A stretch of 64,000 nt of DNA, from NCBI GenBank assembly GCA_002422085.1, contig DISZ01000008.1, positions 62,001-126,000 on the forward strand, read 5' to 3'. How positions within the stretch are numbered: the stretch's first letter is position 1; each line of letters opens with the position of its first letter. Of this stretch, positions 42,673 through 51,328 are shown piece after piece. Position numbers and translations under genes: made by a program. The DNA is from Rhodobacteraceae bacterium UBA6197. GTDB taxonomy: Bacteria; Pseudomonadota; Alphaproteobacteria; Rhodobacterales; Rhodobacteraceae. The notes beneath the pieces were generated by a model, which saw only the letters and a list, made by a program, of their open reading frames with translations, did not search any database and was not told where the DNA came from.

Positions 42673-42687
42673 ATGCAGGGGCGCGCG

Positions 42688-43788
42688 ATGAACCTCAAGG
42701 ATCTTGCCCGGACGCTGGGCCTGTCACCGACGACGGTCAGCCGCGCGCTGAACGGCTATCCCGAAGTCAGCGCGGCCACCCGCACCCGCGTCAGCGAAGC
42801 GGCCAAGGCGCATAACTACCGCCCCAACACTCAGGCCAAGCGGCTGGCGACCGGGCGCGCCATGGCGATCGGCCATGTGATCCCGATCTCGACGCGGCAT
42901 GAAATCGTCAACCCGATCTTTGCCGATTTCATCGCTGGCGCGGGCGAGGTCTATGCCCGCGCCGGCTACGATATGCTACTGACCATCGCGCCAGATGACG
43001 ACGAGGCCCGCGCCTACCGCGAGATCCGCTCAAAGGGCAATGTCGATGGCATCATCGTGCATGGCCCGAAAGAGGCCGACCCGCGGATCCCGCTGCTGAC
43101 CGAGCTGGGCCTGCCCTTCGTGGTGCATGGCCGCGCGACCGGGGCGACGCTGCCCTATAGCTGGCTGGATGTGAACAATGCGCGCGCCTTTGAGCGCGCA
43201 ACCGAATTCTTGCTGGATCTGGGGCATCGGCGCATCGCGCTGGTCAACGGGCTCGAGTTCATGGATTTCGCCATCCGTCGCCGCCGGGGCTATGAAACCG
43301 CGCTGGCCGCGCGGGGCATCGCGCTCGACCCGGCGTTGACGACCTCGGGCGAGATGACCGAGGCGCAAGGTGCCGCCGCCGCGCGCGCCATGCGGGCCTT
43401 GCCCGACCCGCCCACCGCCTTCCTGACCTCGTCGCTGCTGTCGGCAATGGGGGTGCGGCGCGTCGTCGAGGCGGCGGGGCTGCGCATCGGGCGCGATGTC
43501 TCGATCGTGACCCATGACGACGATCTGGGCTATCTCAAGAACGGCGACGACGAGCCGATCTTTACCGCCACGCGCTCGTCGGTGCGCGATGCCGGGCGGC
43601 GGGCGGCCAAGATGCTTCTGGCGCTGATCGAAAGCCCCGATGCGGCGCCGCGAAGTGAACTTCTCGAGGCGGTATTGCTGGTCGGGCAGTCCACCGGCCC
43701 GGCGCCGGCGTTGCGCGCAGACCCGACCACCCTGCCCTCACCCACCCTGCCCTCAGCCAGCGCGCCCTTTTCCGGCGAGCAAGGATAA
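42688..43788 (+). CDS. aglR: LacI-family transcriptional regulator AglR
   Basis: This 366-residue repressor has an N-terminal helix-turn-helix and hinge (MNLKDLARTLGLSPTTVSRALNGYPEVS) and a periplasmic-binding-protein-like sensor domain (about 60-340). Its place, divergent from aglEFGAK, and the two matching palindromes identify it as the alpha-glucoside regulator. I chose the ATG at 42688 because it begins the conserved helix-turn-helix. A disordered C-terminal tail rich in Pro, Ser and Thr follows residue 340. Confidence 0.92.
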   Translation: MNLKDLARTLGLSPTTVSRALNGYPEVSAATRTRVSEAAKAHNYRPNTQAKRLATGRAMAIGHVIPISTRHEIVNPIFADFIAGAGEVYARAGYDMLLTIAPDDDEARAYREIRSKGNVDGIIVHGPKEADPRIPLLTELGLPFVVHGRATGATLPYSWLDVNNARAFERATEFLLDLGHRRIALVNGLEFMDFAIRRRRGYETALAARGIALDPALTTSGEMTEAQGAAAARAMRALPDPPTAFLTSSLLSAMGVRRVVEAAGLRIGRDVSIVTHDDDLGYLKNGDDEPIFTATRSSVRDAGRRAAKMLLALIESPDAAPRSELLEAVLLVGQSTGPAPALRADPTTLPSPTLPSASAPFSGEQG

Positions 43789-43791
43789 GCG

Positions 43792-45135
43792 ATGCTGCCC
43801 GGCCGTTCCGATTTCCCGCAAGGGTTCGTCTTTGGTGCTGCAACCTCGGCCTACCAGATCGAGGGCCATGCTTTCGGCGGCGCGGGCATGACCCATTGGG
43901 ACAGTTTCGCCGCCACCCCCGGCAATGTGGCCCGCGCCGAAAACGGCGCCCGCGCCTGCGACCATTACCACCGCTGGCCCGAGGATCTGGACCTGATGCA
44001 GGCCGGAAACTTTGACCTCTACCGGTTTTCGACGTCATGGGCGCGGGTGATGCCCGAGGGGCGCGGCGCGGTGAATGCCGAAGGGCTCGATTTTTATGAC
44101 CGGCTGGTCGATGGCATGCTGGCGCGCGGGCTGAAGCCGGCACTGACGCTGTATCATTGGGAATTGCCGGTGGCGCTGGCCGACAAGGGCGGCTGGCGCA
44201 ACCGCGACATCGCCGGCTGGATGGGCGATTTCGCCGAGGTCATCGGGCGGCGTCTGGGCGACCGGCTTTGGTCTGCCGCGCCGATCAACGAGCCGTGGTG
44301 CGTCGGCTGGCTGTCGCATTTTCTGGGCCATCACGCGCCGGGCCTGCGCGATATTCATGCCACGGCCCATGCGATGCACCATGTGCTTTTGGCGCATGGC
44401 ACGGTGATCGGGCGGTGGCGCGATCTGGGGATGGGTAATCTGGGGGCGGTGTGCAACCTTGAATATGCCGCCCCCGCCGATGCCACCCCCGAGGCCGCCG
44501 CCTCCGCCCGGCTTTATGACGCCTGTTATAACCGCTTCTTCCTGTCGGGCCTGTTCAAGGGCTGCTATCCGCCCGAGGTGCTGGAGGGACTTGCGCCGCA
44601 TATGCCGAAGGGCTGGCAGGACGATTTCGCGGTGATCGGCGCGCCGCTGGACTGGCTGGGCCTCAACTATTATACCCGCAAGCTGATCGGCCCCGCGGGC
44701 GGCCCCTGGCCGGCGCTTGAAGAACGCCCCGGCCCGCTGCCAAAAACCGAGATGGGCTGGGAGATTTTCCCCGAAGGGCTGCACCATTTCCTGACCACGA
44801 CGGCACGCGACTTTACCGGCGATCTGCCGCTTTATGTCACCGAAAACGGCATAGCCGCCGCCGATCAGCGACATGGCAACCGGGTCGAAGACCCCGACCG
44901 CATCGCCTATCTGGCCGCGCATCTGAACGCCTGCCGACGCGCCATCGCCGAAGGGGTGCCGCTGAAAGGCTATATCTGCTGGTCGCTGCTGGACAATTAC
45001 GAATGGGCCTTGGGCTATGACAAGCGTTTCGGGCTGGTCCATGTCGATTTTGAAACCTTGCAGCGCACCCCCAAGGCATCCTATCACGCAATGGCCCGCG
45101 CTCTGGGGGCCCGTGCTCTGGAAAGAACCCGATGA
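43792..45135 (+). CDS. Beta-glucosidase, GH1 family
   Basis: This 447-residue cytosolic hydrolase releases glucose from beta-glucosides. The acid/base is Glu167 in INEPW and the nucleophile is Glu351 in YVTENG; FVFGAATSAYQIEG at 12-25 is the GH1 N-terminal signature. It starts four bases after the aglR stop and overlaps glk, so the aglR transcript also makes a beta-glucosidase. That broadens the operon beyond alpha-glucosides. Confidence 0.92.
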   Translation: MLPGRSDFPQGFVFGAATSAYQIEGHAFGGAGMTHWDSFAATPGNVARAENGARACDHYHRWPEDLDLMQAGNFDLYRFSTSWARVMPEGRGAVNAEGLDFYDRLVDGMLARGLKPALTLYHWELPVALADKGGWRNRDIAGWMGDFAEVIGRRLGDRLWSAAPINEPWCVGWLSHFLGHHAPGLRDIHATAHAMHHVLLAHGTVIGRWRDLGMGNLGAVCNLEYAAPADATPEAAASARLYDACYNRFFLSGLFKGCYPPEVLEGLAPHMPKGWQDDFAVIGAPLDWLGLNYYTRKLIGPAGGPWPALEERPGPLPKTEMGWEIFPEGLHHFLTTTARDFTGDLPLYVTENGIAAADQRHGNRVEDPDRIAYLAAHLNACRRAIAEGVPLKGYICWSLLDNYEWALGYDKRFGLVHVDFETLQRTPKASYHAMARALGARALERTR

Positions 45136-46115
45136 CCCGACCTGCCAACCGTTTCTCGCTTTTGGCCGATATCGGCGGCACCAATACCCGTGTGGCGCTG
45201 GCCGAGCGCGGCCGGTTGCTGCCCGACACGATCCGCCGCTATGCCAATGCCGAACACGCCTCGCTGGATGTGGTGCTGGCGGCGTTCATGGCGGCCGAAG
45301 GCGATGTGGACTGTGCCGGGGCCTGTGTCGCCGTGGCGGGGCCGGTCAGGGACGGCGTGGCCTCGATGACCAACCTCGACTGGACGATCGACGGCGCCAG
45401 CCTTGCGGCGGCGACGCGGGCCGAAACCGTGGCGATCCTGAACGACCTGCAGGCACAAGGTCATGCGCTGGGCCACCTTCAAGACGCGGCCTTGCGCCCG
45501 ATCGTGACCGGATCGGGCAAGGCGGGCGATGACGCCAGCCAGCTGGTGATCGGCGTCGGCACCGGCTTCAACGCCGCCCCGGTGCATGAATTTCCCGGTG
45601 GCCGGTTCGTGGCCGCCTCGGAATGTGGCCATGCCAACCTGCCGATCCGCACCGAATCCGATCTGAAGTTGTTGCAATTTGTCGAAAACATTCACGGTTT
45701 TCCGGGTGTCGAGGATGTGCTGTCGGGGCGTGGGCTGGAACGGGTTTACGCTTGGGTCAGTGCCGAAGCCGGTGCGCGCGAAGACCGCCGCGCCGCCGAG
45801 ATCATGGCCGCGATCGAGGCGCGCGAACCCCTCGCGCTGGAGGCCGGCCGGATCTTTGTGCGGATGCTGGGCACCGTGGCCGGCAACTTGTCGCTGATTC
45901 ACCTGCCCTTTGGCGGTGTTTACCTGTGTGGCGGCGTGGCGCGCGCCGTGACCCCGTGGCTGGCCGAATTCGGCTTTGCCGAGGCGTTTCGCGACAAGGG
46001 CCGCTTTTCCGGTTTCATGCTGAATTTCTCGGTCCATGTGATCGAGGACGACTACGCCGCCCTGACCGGCTGCGCGGTGCATCTTGAAAACCTGATGCGC
46101 AGCGAGGCTGCCTAG
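45132..46115 (+). CDS. glk: Glucokinase
   Basis: This 327-residue kinase phosphorylates glucose to glucose 6-phosphate with ATP. The phosphate-binding LLADIGGTNTRVAL is near residues 11-24, and NLPIRTESD, the HEFPGGRFVAASECGH region and YLCGGVARA fit the bacterial Glk (ROK-independent) class. It overlaps the beta-glucosidase by four bases. It completes the route from imported disaccharide to central metabolism. Confidence 0.94.
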   Translation: MTRPANRFSLLADIGGTNTRVALAERGRLLPDTIRRYANAEHASLDVVLAAFMAAEGDVDCAGACVAVAGPVRDGVASMTNLDWTIDGASLAAATRAETVAILNDLQAQGHALGHLQDAALRPIVTGSGKAGDDASQLVIGVGTGFNAAPVHEFPGGRFVAASECGHANLPIRTESDLKLLQFVENIHGFPGVEDVLSGRGLERVYAWVSAEAGAREDRRAAEIMAAIEAREPLALEAGRIFVRMLGTVAGNLSLIHLPFGGVYLCGGVARAVTPWLAEFGFAEAFRDKGRFSGFMLNFSVHVIEDDYAALTGCAVHLENLMRSEAA

Positions 46116-46134
46116 GCAAAAAGCCGAAGCGCCG

Positions 46135-46149
46135 TCAAACCAATCTTAA
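46135..46149. promoter_or_regulatory. CtrA-like box upstream of the che operon
   Basis: The sequence TCAA-N7-TTAA, continuing as TTAACCC, differs by one base from the CtrA full-site pattern TTAA-N7-TTAA. It ends 85 bp before the STAS gene. Short motifs like this occur by chance, so this is tentative. Confidence 0.3.
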
Positions 46150-46234
46150 CCCGAAGCCCCTAACCCTCAATCCATCCGGTATTTGCATAGGGGTTTGGTG
46201 TGAGCCTTTCAGTATTGATTGTCGGGGGCGCATA

Positions 46235-46510
46235 ATGACGGTGCTTTCGCTTGCCGCGCGGTTGGATCTACCTGCCGCAGGCCCCCTTGCCGCGGCAGTT
46301 TCGGCCCGCGGCGGCAAGGATCTGACGCTTGACGCCGGCGGCGTCTGCCATCTGGGCGGGCTCGGGCTGCAGGTTCTGCTCGCCTCGGCTAGGCAATGGC
46401 GAGAAACGGGTCATGTCTTGCGCATCGCGCCCCGATCGGCAGCGTTCGACGAGGCGCTGGGTCTGTTCGGCGTCGGCCTCGACTCGCTGGAAGCGGAGGG
46501 CGCGGCATGA
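46235..46510 (+). CDS. STAS-domain protein heading the chemotaxis operon
   Basis: This 91-residue protein is a single STAS domain, similar to anti-anti-sigma factors. The predicted helix-strand pattern centres on LTLDAGGVCHLGGLGLQVLLASARQW (about 29-54). In SpoIIAA-like proteins the residue before the helix is a phosphorylated Ser; here the corresponding spot reads CHLGG, with no Ser, so it may not be switched in that way. It overlaps cheY by four bases. STAS proteins open several che operons, where the role is unclear. Confidence 0.75.
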   Translation: MTVLSLAARLDLPAAGPLAAAVSARGGKDLTLDAGGVCHLGGLGLQVLLASARQWRETGHVLRIAPRSAAFDEALGLFGVGLDSLEAEGAA

Positions 46511-46872
46511 GCCTGACCATTCTCGCCGTCGATGACAGCCGCACGATCCGCGACATGCTCAGGCTTGCCCTGACCGAAGCAGGCTTCACGCTGCATCTGG
46601 CCGAAGACGGGGTGCACGGGCTCGAGGTGCTTGCGGGACTGGCCCCCGATGCGATCATCTCGGATATCAACATGCCGCGGCTTGACGGGCTCGGCTTCAT
46701 CGAGGCCGTGCGCAAGATCGACCGGCACCGCGCCACACCGATACTGGTGTTGACCACGGAATCCGCCCCAGAGCTCAAGGCCCGCGCCCGCGCGGCCGGG
46801 GCCACCGGCTGGATCGTCAAACCCTTCGACCCACCAAAGCTGATCAAGGCGTTGCAGATGGTTACGGGCTAG
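46507..46872 (+). CDS. cheY: CheY-type response regulator 1
   Basis: This 121-residue single receiver domain has the acidic pair Asp9/Asp10, phosphoacceptor Asp53 (ISDINMPRLDG), Thr83-84 and Lys105 (VKPFDPP). It has no output domain, so it should bind the flagellar motor switch or act as a phosphate sink for CheA. The ATG overlaps the STAS stop, and cheA follows after 10 bases. Confidence 0.9.
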   Translation: MSLTILAVDDSRTIRDMLRLALTEAGFTLHLAEDGVHGLEVLAGLAPDAIISDINMPRLDGLGFIEAVRKIDRHRATPILVLTTESAPELKARARAAGATGWIVKPFDPPKLIKALQMVTG

Positions 46873-46882
46873 GGAGGAAGTG

Positions 46883-49051
46883 ATGGCACATGATCCGATG
46901 GCGGAAATCCGCGCCTCGTTCTTCGTGGAATGCGAAGAGCTGCTGGAAAACCTGCAGGACGCGCTGTCTGCGCTGGACGAAGGCGAACAGGATAGCGAAA
47001 CCATCAACGTCGTCTTTCGTGCCGTTCATTCGATCAAGGGCGGCGCCGGAGCCTTCGGCCTTGCCGATCTGGTGGCCTTCGCGCATCGCTATGAAACGGT
47101 GCTTGATGAGCTGCGCAACGGCCGGCTGACGATCACACCCGAGGGGATGAAGCTCTTTTTTCAGGCCGCCGATCTGCTCCATGACCAGGTTTGCGCGGCT
47201 CGTGACGGCGGCGCGGAACCTGCCGCCGCCGCGGATTGCCTGCGCGACCTCGAAGCCCTGATCGGCGGCGCCCCCGAGCCCGAACCCGACGGCGATGTGC
47301 TTGATTTTCAACCGATGGGGCTTAGCCTCGACTTTGGTCCCGACCTGACCATCGGCCACGAACCGCCGGACTGGGAGGTGCGCTTCACCCCCCAACCCGC
47401 GCTTTATGCATCGGGGAACGAGCCGTTGCACTTGCTGCGTGCGCTTTCGACGCTGGGCAAGGCGACGATTCTTTGCGATCACGGCGCGGTTCCCACTCTT
47501 TCAGGACTGGACCCCGACGCAAGCTATCTGAGCTGGACCATTCGCCTGACCGGCGAAGTCACCGAAGCAGATATCCGAGAAGTGTTTGATTTCGTGGAAG
47601 ATGTCTGCGCGTTGGAAATCAACGCCGTATCCCCTGGCGATACCCCGGACAGGTCTGTCGGCGATATCGAACCCGCCGACGACGCCCACCTTGCCCTCCC
47701 CGCCAACGCCGAGATTTCAACGCCTGAATCGACAACCGCGCCGACACCTGCGCCCCCGCCCGCTCTGACGGGCGCCTCGGGCGCCCTGCCCGAGGCCGCG
47801 TCCCGCAAGCAGGTCGTGTCGGCAGCCCCCAAAAGCCCTGTCGAGCCCGCCTCTGCCACCGTCCGGGTTGACCTGGACCGGATCGACCGTTTGGTGAACC
47901 TCGTGGGCGAGCTGGTGATCAATCAGGCAATGCTTGCCCAAAGCGTGGCCGAAGCCGGCCTGCCCCCCAATTCGACTGTGATGACCGGCCTCGAAGCCTT
48001 CATGATGTTGACCCGTGACATTCAGGACAGCGTCATGATGATCCGCGCACAGCCGGTGAAACCTCTGTTTCAGCGCATGGCGCGGATCGTCCGCGAGGCC
48101 TCTGCCGAGATCGGCAAGGAGGTTCGGTTGAAAACGGAGGGTGAGGCCACCGAGATTGACAAGACCGTGATCGAACGTCTTGCCGATCCGTTGACCCACA
48201 TGATCCGCAATGCGGTCGATCATGGTCTGGAAACCCCCGAACAACGGCAAGCTGCCGGCAAGTCGCGCGAAGGCGTGATCATGCTGTCGGCGCAACACCG
48301 TGCCGGCCGGGTGGTTCTTGAGGTCACCGATGACGGTGCCGGTATCAATCGCCCAAAAGTGCGCGACATCGCCATCAGCAAAGGGCTGATCTCCTCCGAG
48401 GCAGCGCTCAGTGACAGTGACATCGACAATCTCTTGTTCTTGCCGGGTTTTTCTACCGCGACCACGGTTTCTGCCCTGTCCGGGCGCGGGGTCGGCATGG
48501 ATGTCGTGCGCAGTGCAATCCAGTCGCTTGGCGGCCGGATCACAATCACCTCGGAACCCGGAAAAGGCACCAAATTCTCAATATCGTTGCCGTTGACGCT
48601 GGCGGTGCTGGACGGGATGGTGGTTCGTGTCGCGGGGGAAACACTCGTGGTGCCGCTCTCGTCGATCCTCGAAACGGCAACCCTGACGCGCGACGATATT
48701 CGTGCACTCGGCCCCCACACCAACGTCATCCATGTTCGTGGCGCTTTCGTTCCGCTTTTTGATCTTGGGGCCGAGCTTGGATATCGACAGGCAAAGGCAA
48801 ACTATGCCGGCAGCATCGTCTTGCTGACCTCCAGAGAAGACGGCAGCCGCTCTGCGCTGGTCGTCGATGCCATCATGGAACAACGGCAGGTCGTGATCAA
48901 AGGGCTTCAGCAAAGCTATGGTCATATTCCCGGGATCGCCGCCGCCACCATTCTGGGGGATGGGCAGATCGCCCTGATCCTTGATCCCGCCGACCTTGTC
49001 GAACACGCGACGGGCCGCACCAATGCACCAGATTTTGCCCTTGCAGGATGA
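46883..49051 (+). CDS. cheA: Chemotaxis histidine kinase CheA
   Basis: This 722-residue kinase has an N-terminal HPt domain with His49 (HSIKGGAGAFG), a middle region (about 165-255) that is not a classic P2, and a Pro/Ala-rich linker. The dimerisation domain starts near 330 (RVDLDRIDRLVNLVGELVINQ), the ATPase domain has N box HMIRNAVDHGLE and G boxes, and a CheW-like P5 domain ends the protein. It phosphorylates the two CheY proteins in the operon. I chose the ATG at 46883 with its gggagg site over the adjacent GTG. Confidence 0.93.
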   Translation: MAHDPMAEIRASFFVECEELLENLQDALSALDEGEQDSETINVVFRAVHSIKGGAGAFGLADLVAFAHRYETVLDELRNGRLTITPEGMKLFFQAADLLHDQVCAARDGGAEPAAAADCLRDLEALIGGAPEPEPDGDVLDFQPMGLSLDFGPDLTIGHEPPDWEVRFTPQPALYASGNEPLHLLRALSTLGKATILCDHGAVPTLSGLDPDASYLSWTIRLTGEVTEADIREVFDFVEDVCALEINAVSPGDTPDRSVGDIEPADDAHLALPANAEISTPESTTAPTPAPPPALTGASGALPEAASRKQVVSAAPKSPVEPASATVRVDLDRIDRLVNLVGELVINQAMLAQSVAEAGLPPNSTVMTGLEAFMMLTRDIQDSVMMIRAQPVKPLFQRMARIVREASAEIGKEVRLKTEGEATEIDKTVIERLADPLTHMIRNAVDHGLETPEQRQAAGKSREGVIMLSAQHRAGRVVLEVTDDGAGINRPKVRDIAISKGLISSEAALSDSDIDNLLFLPGFSTATTVSALSGRGVGMDVVRSAIQSLGGRITITSEPGKGTKFSISLPLTLAVLDGMVVRVAGETLVVPLSSILETATLTRDDIRALGPHTNVIHVRGAFVPLFDLGAELGYRQAKANYAGSIVLLTSREDGSRSALVVDAIMEQRQVVIKGLQQSYGHIPGIAAATILGDGQIALILDPADLVEHATGRTNAPDFALAG

Positions 49052-49056
49052 TCGTC

Positions 49057-49524
49057 ATGACAGTCGAAACCGAGTCCCCTTCCAACGCCGAGGTCGAGCT
49101 TTTGTCGTTCCGACTGGCCGAACAGGAATACAGCGTTGACATCATGTCCGTGCGCGAGATCCGCAGCTGGACCCGCGCGACCCCGCTGCCGCACGCTCCC
49201 GCCCATGTGCGCGGCGTCATCAACCTGCGCGGCACGGTCTTGCCGGTGGTCGATTTGTCGACCCGGCTGGGCATGCCGCCGGTCGAGGGGGACGCACGCA
49301 ATGTCATTATCGTGGTGCAGGTCGGCGGCCAGAGCGCGGGCCTTCTGGTCGATGCGGTCTCCGACATCCTCGCGCTGCCGCGCAGTGCCCTGCAAGCGCC
49401 ACCGGAACTGGCCGCCGACACAGCCCACAACTTTATCGAAGCCCTCACGATCGTGGAGGGGCGGATGATCCGCGTTCTCGATCTTGGTGCGGTCTTGCCG
49501 AACGGGACCCTGGAAGCCGCATGA
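49057..49524 (+). CDS. cheW: Chemotaxis coupling protein CheW
   Basis: This 155-residue adaptor links receptors to CheA. The pattern FRLAEQEYSVDIMSVREI, PAHVRGVINLRGTVLPVVDLS and the late VRVLDLGAVL are characteristic. The ATG at 49057 has a cagga site at good spacing; an alternative ATG at 49048 overlaps the cheA stop. It overlaps cheR by four bases. Confidence 0.92.
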   Translation: MTVETESPSNAEVELLSFRLAEQEYSVDIMSVREIRSWTRATPLPHAPAHVRGVINLRGTVLPVVDLSTRLGMPPVEGDARNVIIVVQVGGQSAGLLVDAVSDILALPRSALQAPPELAADTAHNFIEALTIVEGRMIRVLDLGAVLPNGTLEAA

Positions 49525-50399
49525 CCAAAGCGCCCCTCTTTTCCGGCGCGTCTCAGACGCCGAACAACACCGAATTGGCGTCCATCGCGGCCATTTTGCA
49601 CGAGGCGGCGGGCATTGTCATCACGCCCGGCAAGGGATCAATGGTCCAGTCGCGCCTGGCCAAACGCCTGCGCGCGCTCAAGATGACGGATTACGCAAGC
49701 TACATTGCCCTGGTGCGTTCGCCCGAGGGCGCGGGCGAAAAACGTCTCATGATCTCGGCATTGACGACGAATGTGACCAATTTCTTTCGTGAAAATCACC
49801 ACTTCGAGCAATTGCGCGACACGGCGCTTCCACAGCTTGTCACCAAGGCAAGGGCAGGGGGACGGGTCAGACTATGGTCTGCCGGCTGTTCAAACGGGCA
49901 GGAAGCCTATTCCATGGCGATGGTTCTGGCCGATCTGCTTCCTGACGTCGACAAATACGACGTGCGGATTCTGGCGACCGACATCGATCCGGTGATGATC
50001 AAGCGCGGGCGGGACGCTGTATACGAGCCGTCAAGACTTGACGCCATCCCGTCCAATCTGCGCCACCGCTTTATCGAAACCCACGCGCAGGGTGCACGCG
50101 TTGCGGAATGCCTGCGCAATCTCGTCTCGTTTCAAGAGCTCAACTTGCACGCGCCATGGCCGATTCGCGGCCAATTCGACGTCATCTTTTGCCGAAATGT
50201 CGTGATCTATTTCGATCAGCCCGCCCAAAACGCACTGTGGCGACGTTTCGAAGAGGCGCTGCAGCCAGGGGGGTGGCTCTTCGTCGGGCATTCCGAGCGC
50301 GTTCCCCTCAATACCGGCTCGCGGCTCGTCACCGCCGGCATCACCTCCTACCGCCTACCCGGCGCAACCCCCAAGTCGAGAGAGCGCACATGGCACTAA
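49521..50399 (+). CDS. cheR: Chemotaxis protein methyltransferase CheR
   Basis: This 292-residue enzyme methylates glutamates of chemoreceptors using S-adenosylmethionine. An N-terminal helical domain is followed by TNVTNFFRENHHFE, the SAM-binding RLWSAGCSNGQEAYSMAM and the ...IFCRNVVIYFD motif. No cheB methylesterase is in this operon, so the counter-reaction must come from elsewhere or be missing. It overlaps the next cheY by ten bases. Confidence 0.93.
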   Translation: MTKAPLFSGASQTPNNTELASIAAILHEAAGIVITPGKGSMVQSRLAKRLRALKMTDYASYIALVRSPEGAGEKRLMISALTTNVTNFFRENHHFEQLRDTALPQLVTKARAGGRVRLWSAGCSNGQEAYSMAMVLADLLPDVDKYDVRILATDIDPVMIKRGRDAVYEPSRLDAIPSNLRHRFIETHAQGARVAECLRNLVSFQELNLHAPWPIRGQFDVIFCRNVVIYFDQPAQNALWRRFEEALQPGGWLFVGHSERVPLNTGSRLVTAGITSYRLPGATPKSRERTWH

Positions 50400-50776
50400 G
50401 AGACCAAATCCGCATCATGGTTGTCGATGACATGTCGACCAGCCGGGGTCTGATTACGCAAGCGCTCGATACGATGGGCATCCGACAGGTTGGCTATGCT
50501 TCCGACGGGCCGGGGGCGCTCGCAGCCATTCTGCAAAGCCCGGTCCATCTGGTCATCTCGGACTACAACATGCCCGGGATGGACGGGTTGCAACTGCTAC
50601 ATGCCTTGAGAACCAATCCGAAAACCAAAGGTTTGGGCTTTATTCTGATCACCGGACGCGCAGACAAGGAAATCATCGATACGGGACGGCGATTGGGGAT
50701 GAACAACTTCCTTAAGAAACCCTTTACTCCGCAAGAATTGCGCGCCTGCATCGAGGCGGTGGTCGGGCGCTTATGA
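50390..50776 (+). CDS. cheY: CheY-type response regulator 2
   Basis: This 128-residue single receiver has Asp13/Asp14, phosphoacceptor Asp58 (ISDYNMPGMDG), Thr88 (ILITGRA) and Lys110 (FLKKPF), and is closest in style to classical CheY (VDDMSTSRGLITQALD). It lies between cheR and the DxxxQ protein and overlaps both. Its pairing with a likely phosphatase suggests it is the motor-binding CheY, while CheY1 may be the sink, but this is inference. Confidence 0.9.
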   Translation: MALRDQIRIMVVDDMSTSRGLITQALDTMGIRQVGYASDGPGALAAILQSPVHLVISDYNMPGMDGLQLLHALRTNPKTKGLGFILITGRADKEIIDTGRRLGMNNFLKKPFTPQELRACIEAVVGRL

Positions 50777-51159
50777 GCGCCGCATACCCGACCCCCAAGA
50801 CGAACGCCAGTCACGATCTTCCGCTTGAGGCGCTGGCCGCGCGCGTCGGTGAAGAACTCGATGCGCTGGCGATCCTGTCGGCGCGGGTCCAGTCTGCCCT
50901 GTCGCTATGCGATTTCAGCGAACACACCGCCCCGGAAGCGATCCGCGGGTTGCAGGGAATCGACCGGATCACTCAGGCACTTGAGGATCTGGGGCGATTG
51001 ATGATGGCCATCTCAAACGAATTGCCCCCCGATATTCATGTGCAATCGGTGCCGCTACTTTCACAACTGCGCTTGCGCGAACTGATCCGCAGCCTCGATC
51101 AAGGCAATCCTGCGGGCAAGGTTCCGACGGAATCGGTGGGCGAGGTCCAGTGGTTCTGA
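50773..51159 (+). CDS. Small helical protein with a CheZ-like DxxxQ motif
   Basis: This 128-residue protein ends the che operon and starts in an ATGA overlap with cheY2. It is mostly helical and contains LQGIDRITQALEDLGRLM, in which Asp64 and Gln68 form D-x-x-x-Q, the spacing of the catalytic Asp143/Gln147 pair of E. coli CheZ. The same motif has been reported in the rhizobial phosphatase CheT, a small protein also at the end of a che operon. It ends in QWF. I infer a CheY-phosphate phosphatase; overall similarity to CheZ is otherwise low, so this needs proof. Confidence 0.5.
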   Translation: MSAAYPTPKTNASHDLPLEALAARVGEELDALAILSARVQSALSLCDFSEHTAPEAIRGLQGIDRITQALEDLGRLMMAISNELPPDIHVQSVPLLSQLRLRELIRSLDQGNPAGKVPTESVGEVQWF

Positions 51160-51328
51160 CCGCCTCGGACAGGCGCAAGACATGTTCTTGGCCCGATGGG
51201 CGGCTTTTCACAGAGGTCTGCCGACCCGTCCGGTCTGGCGGCGTTGCCAAAGGCGTGACGGCAGAACATGGCAAACGCGCCGGACGCGATAGCGACTCCG
51301 GGGCCATCTCTGGTCATTTTGCTTGTCG

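Noticed and set aside
46146..46162. Direct repeats ttaaccc / ctaaccc before the che operon as a second CtrA site
   Set aside because: The spacing (14 bases between starts) does not fit the 11-base CtrA pattern.
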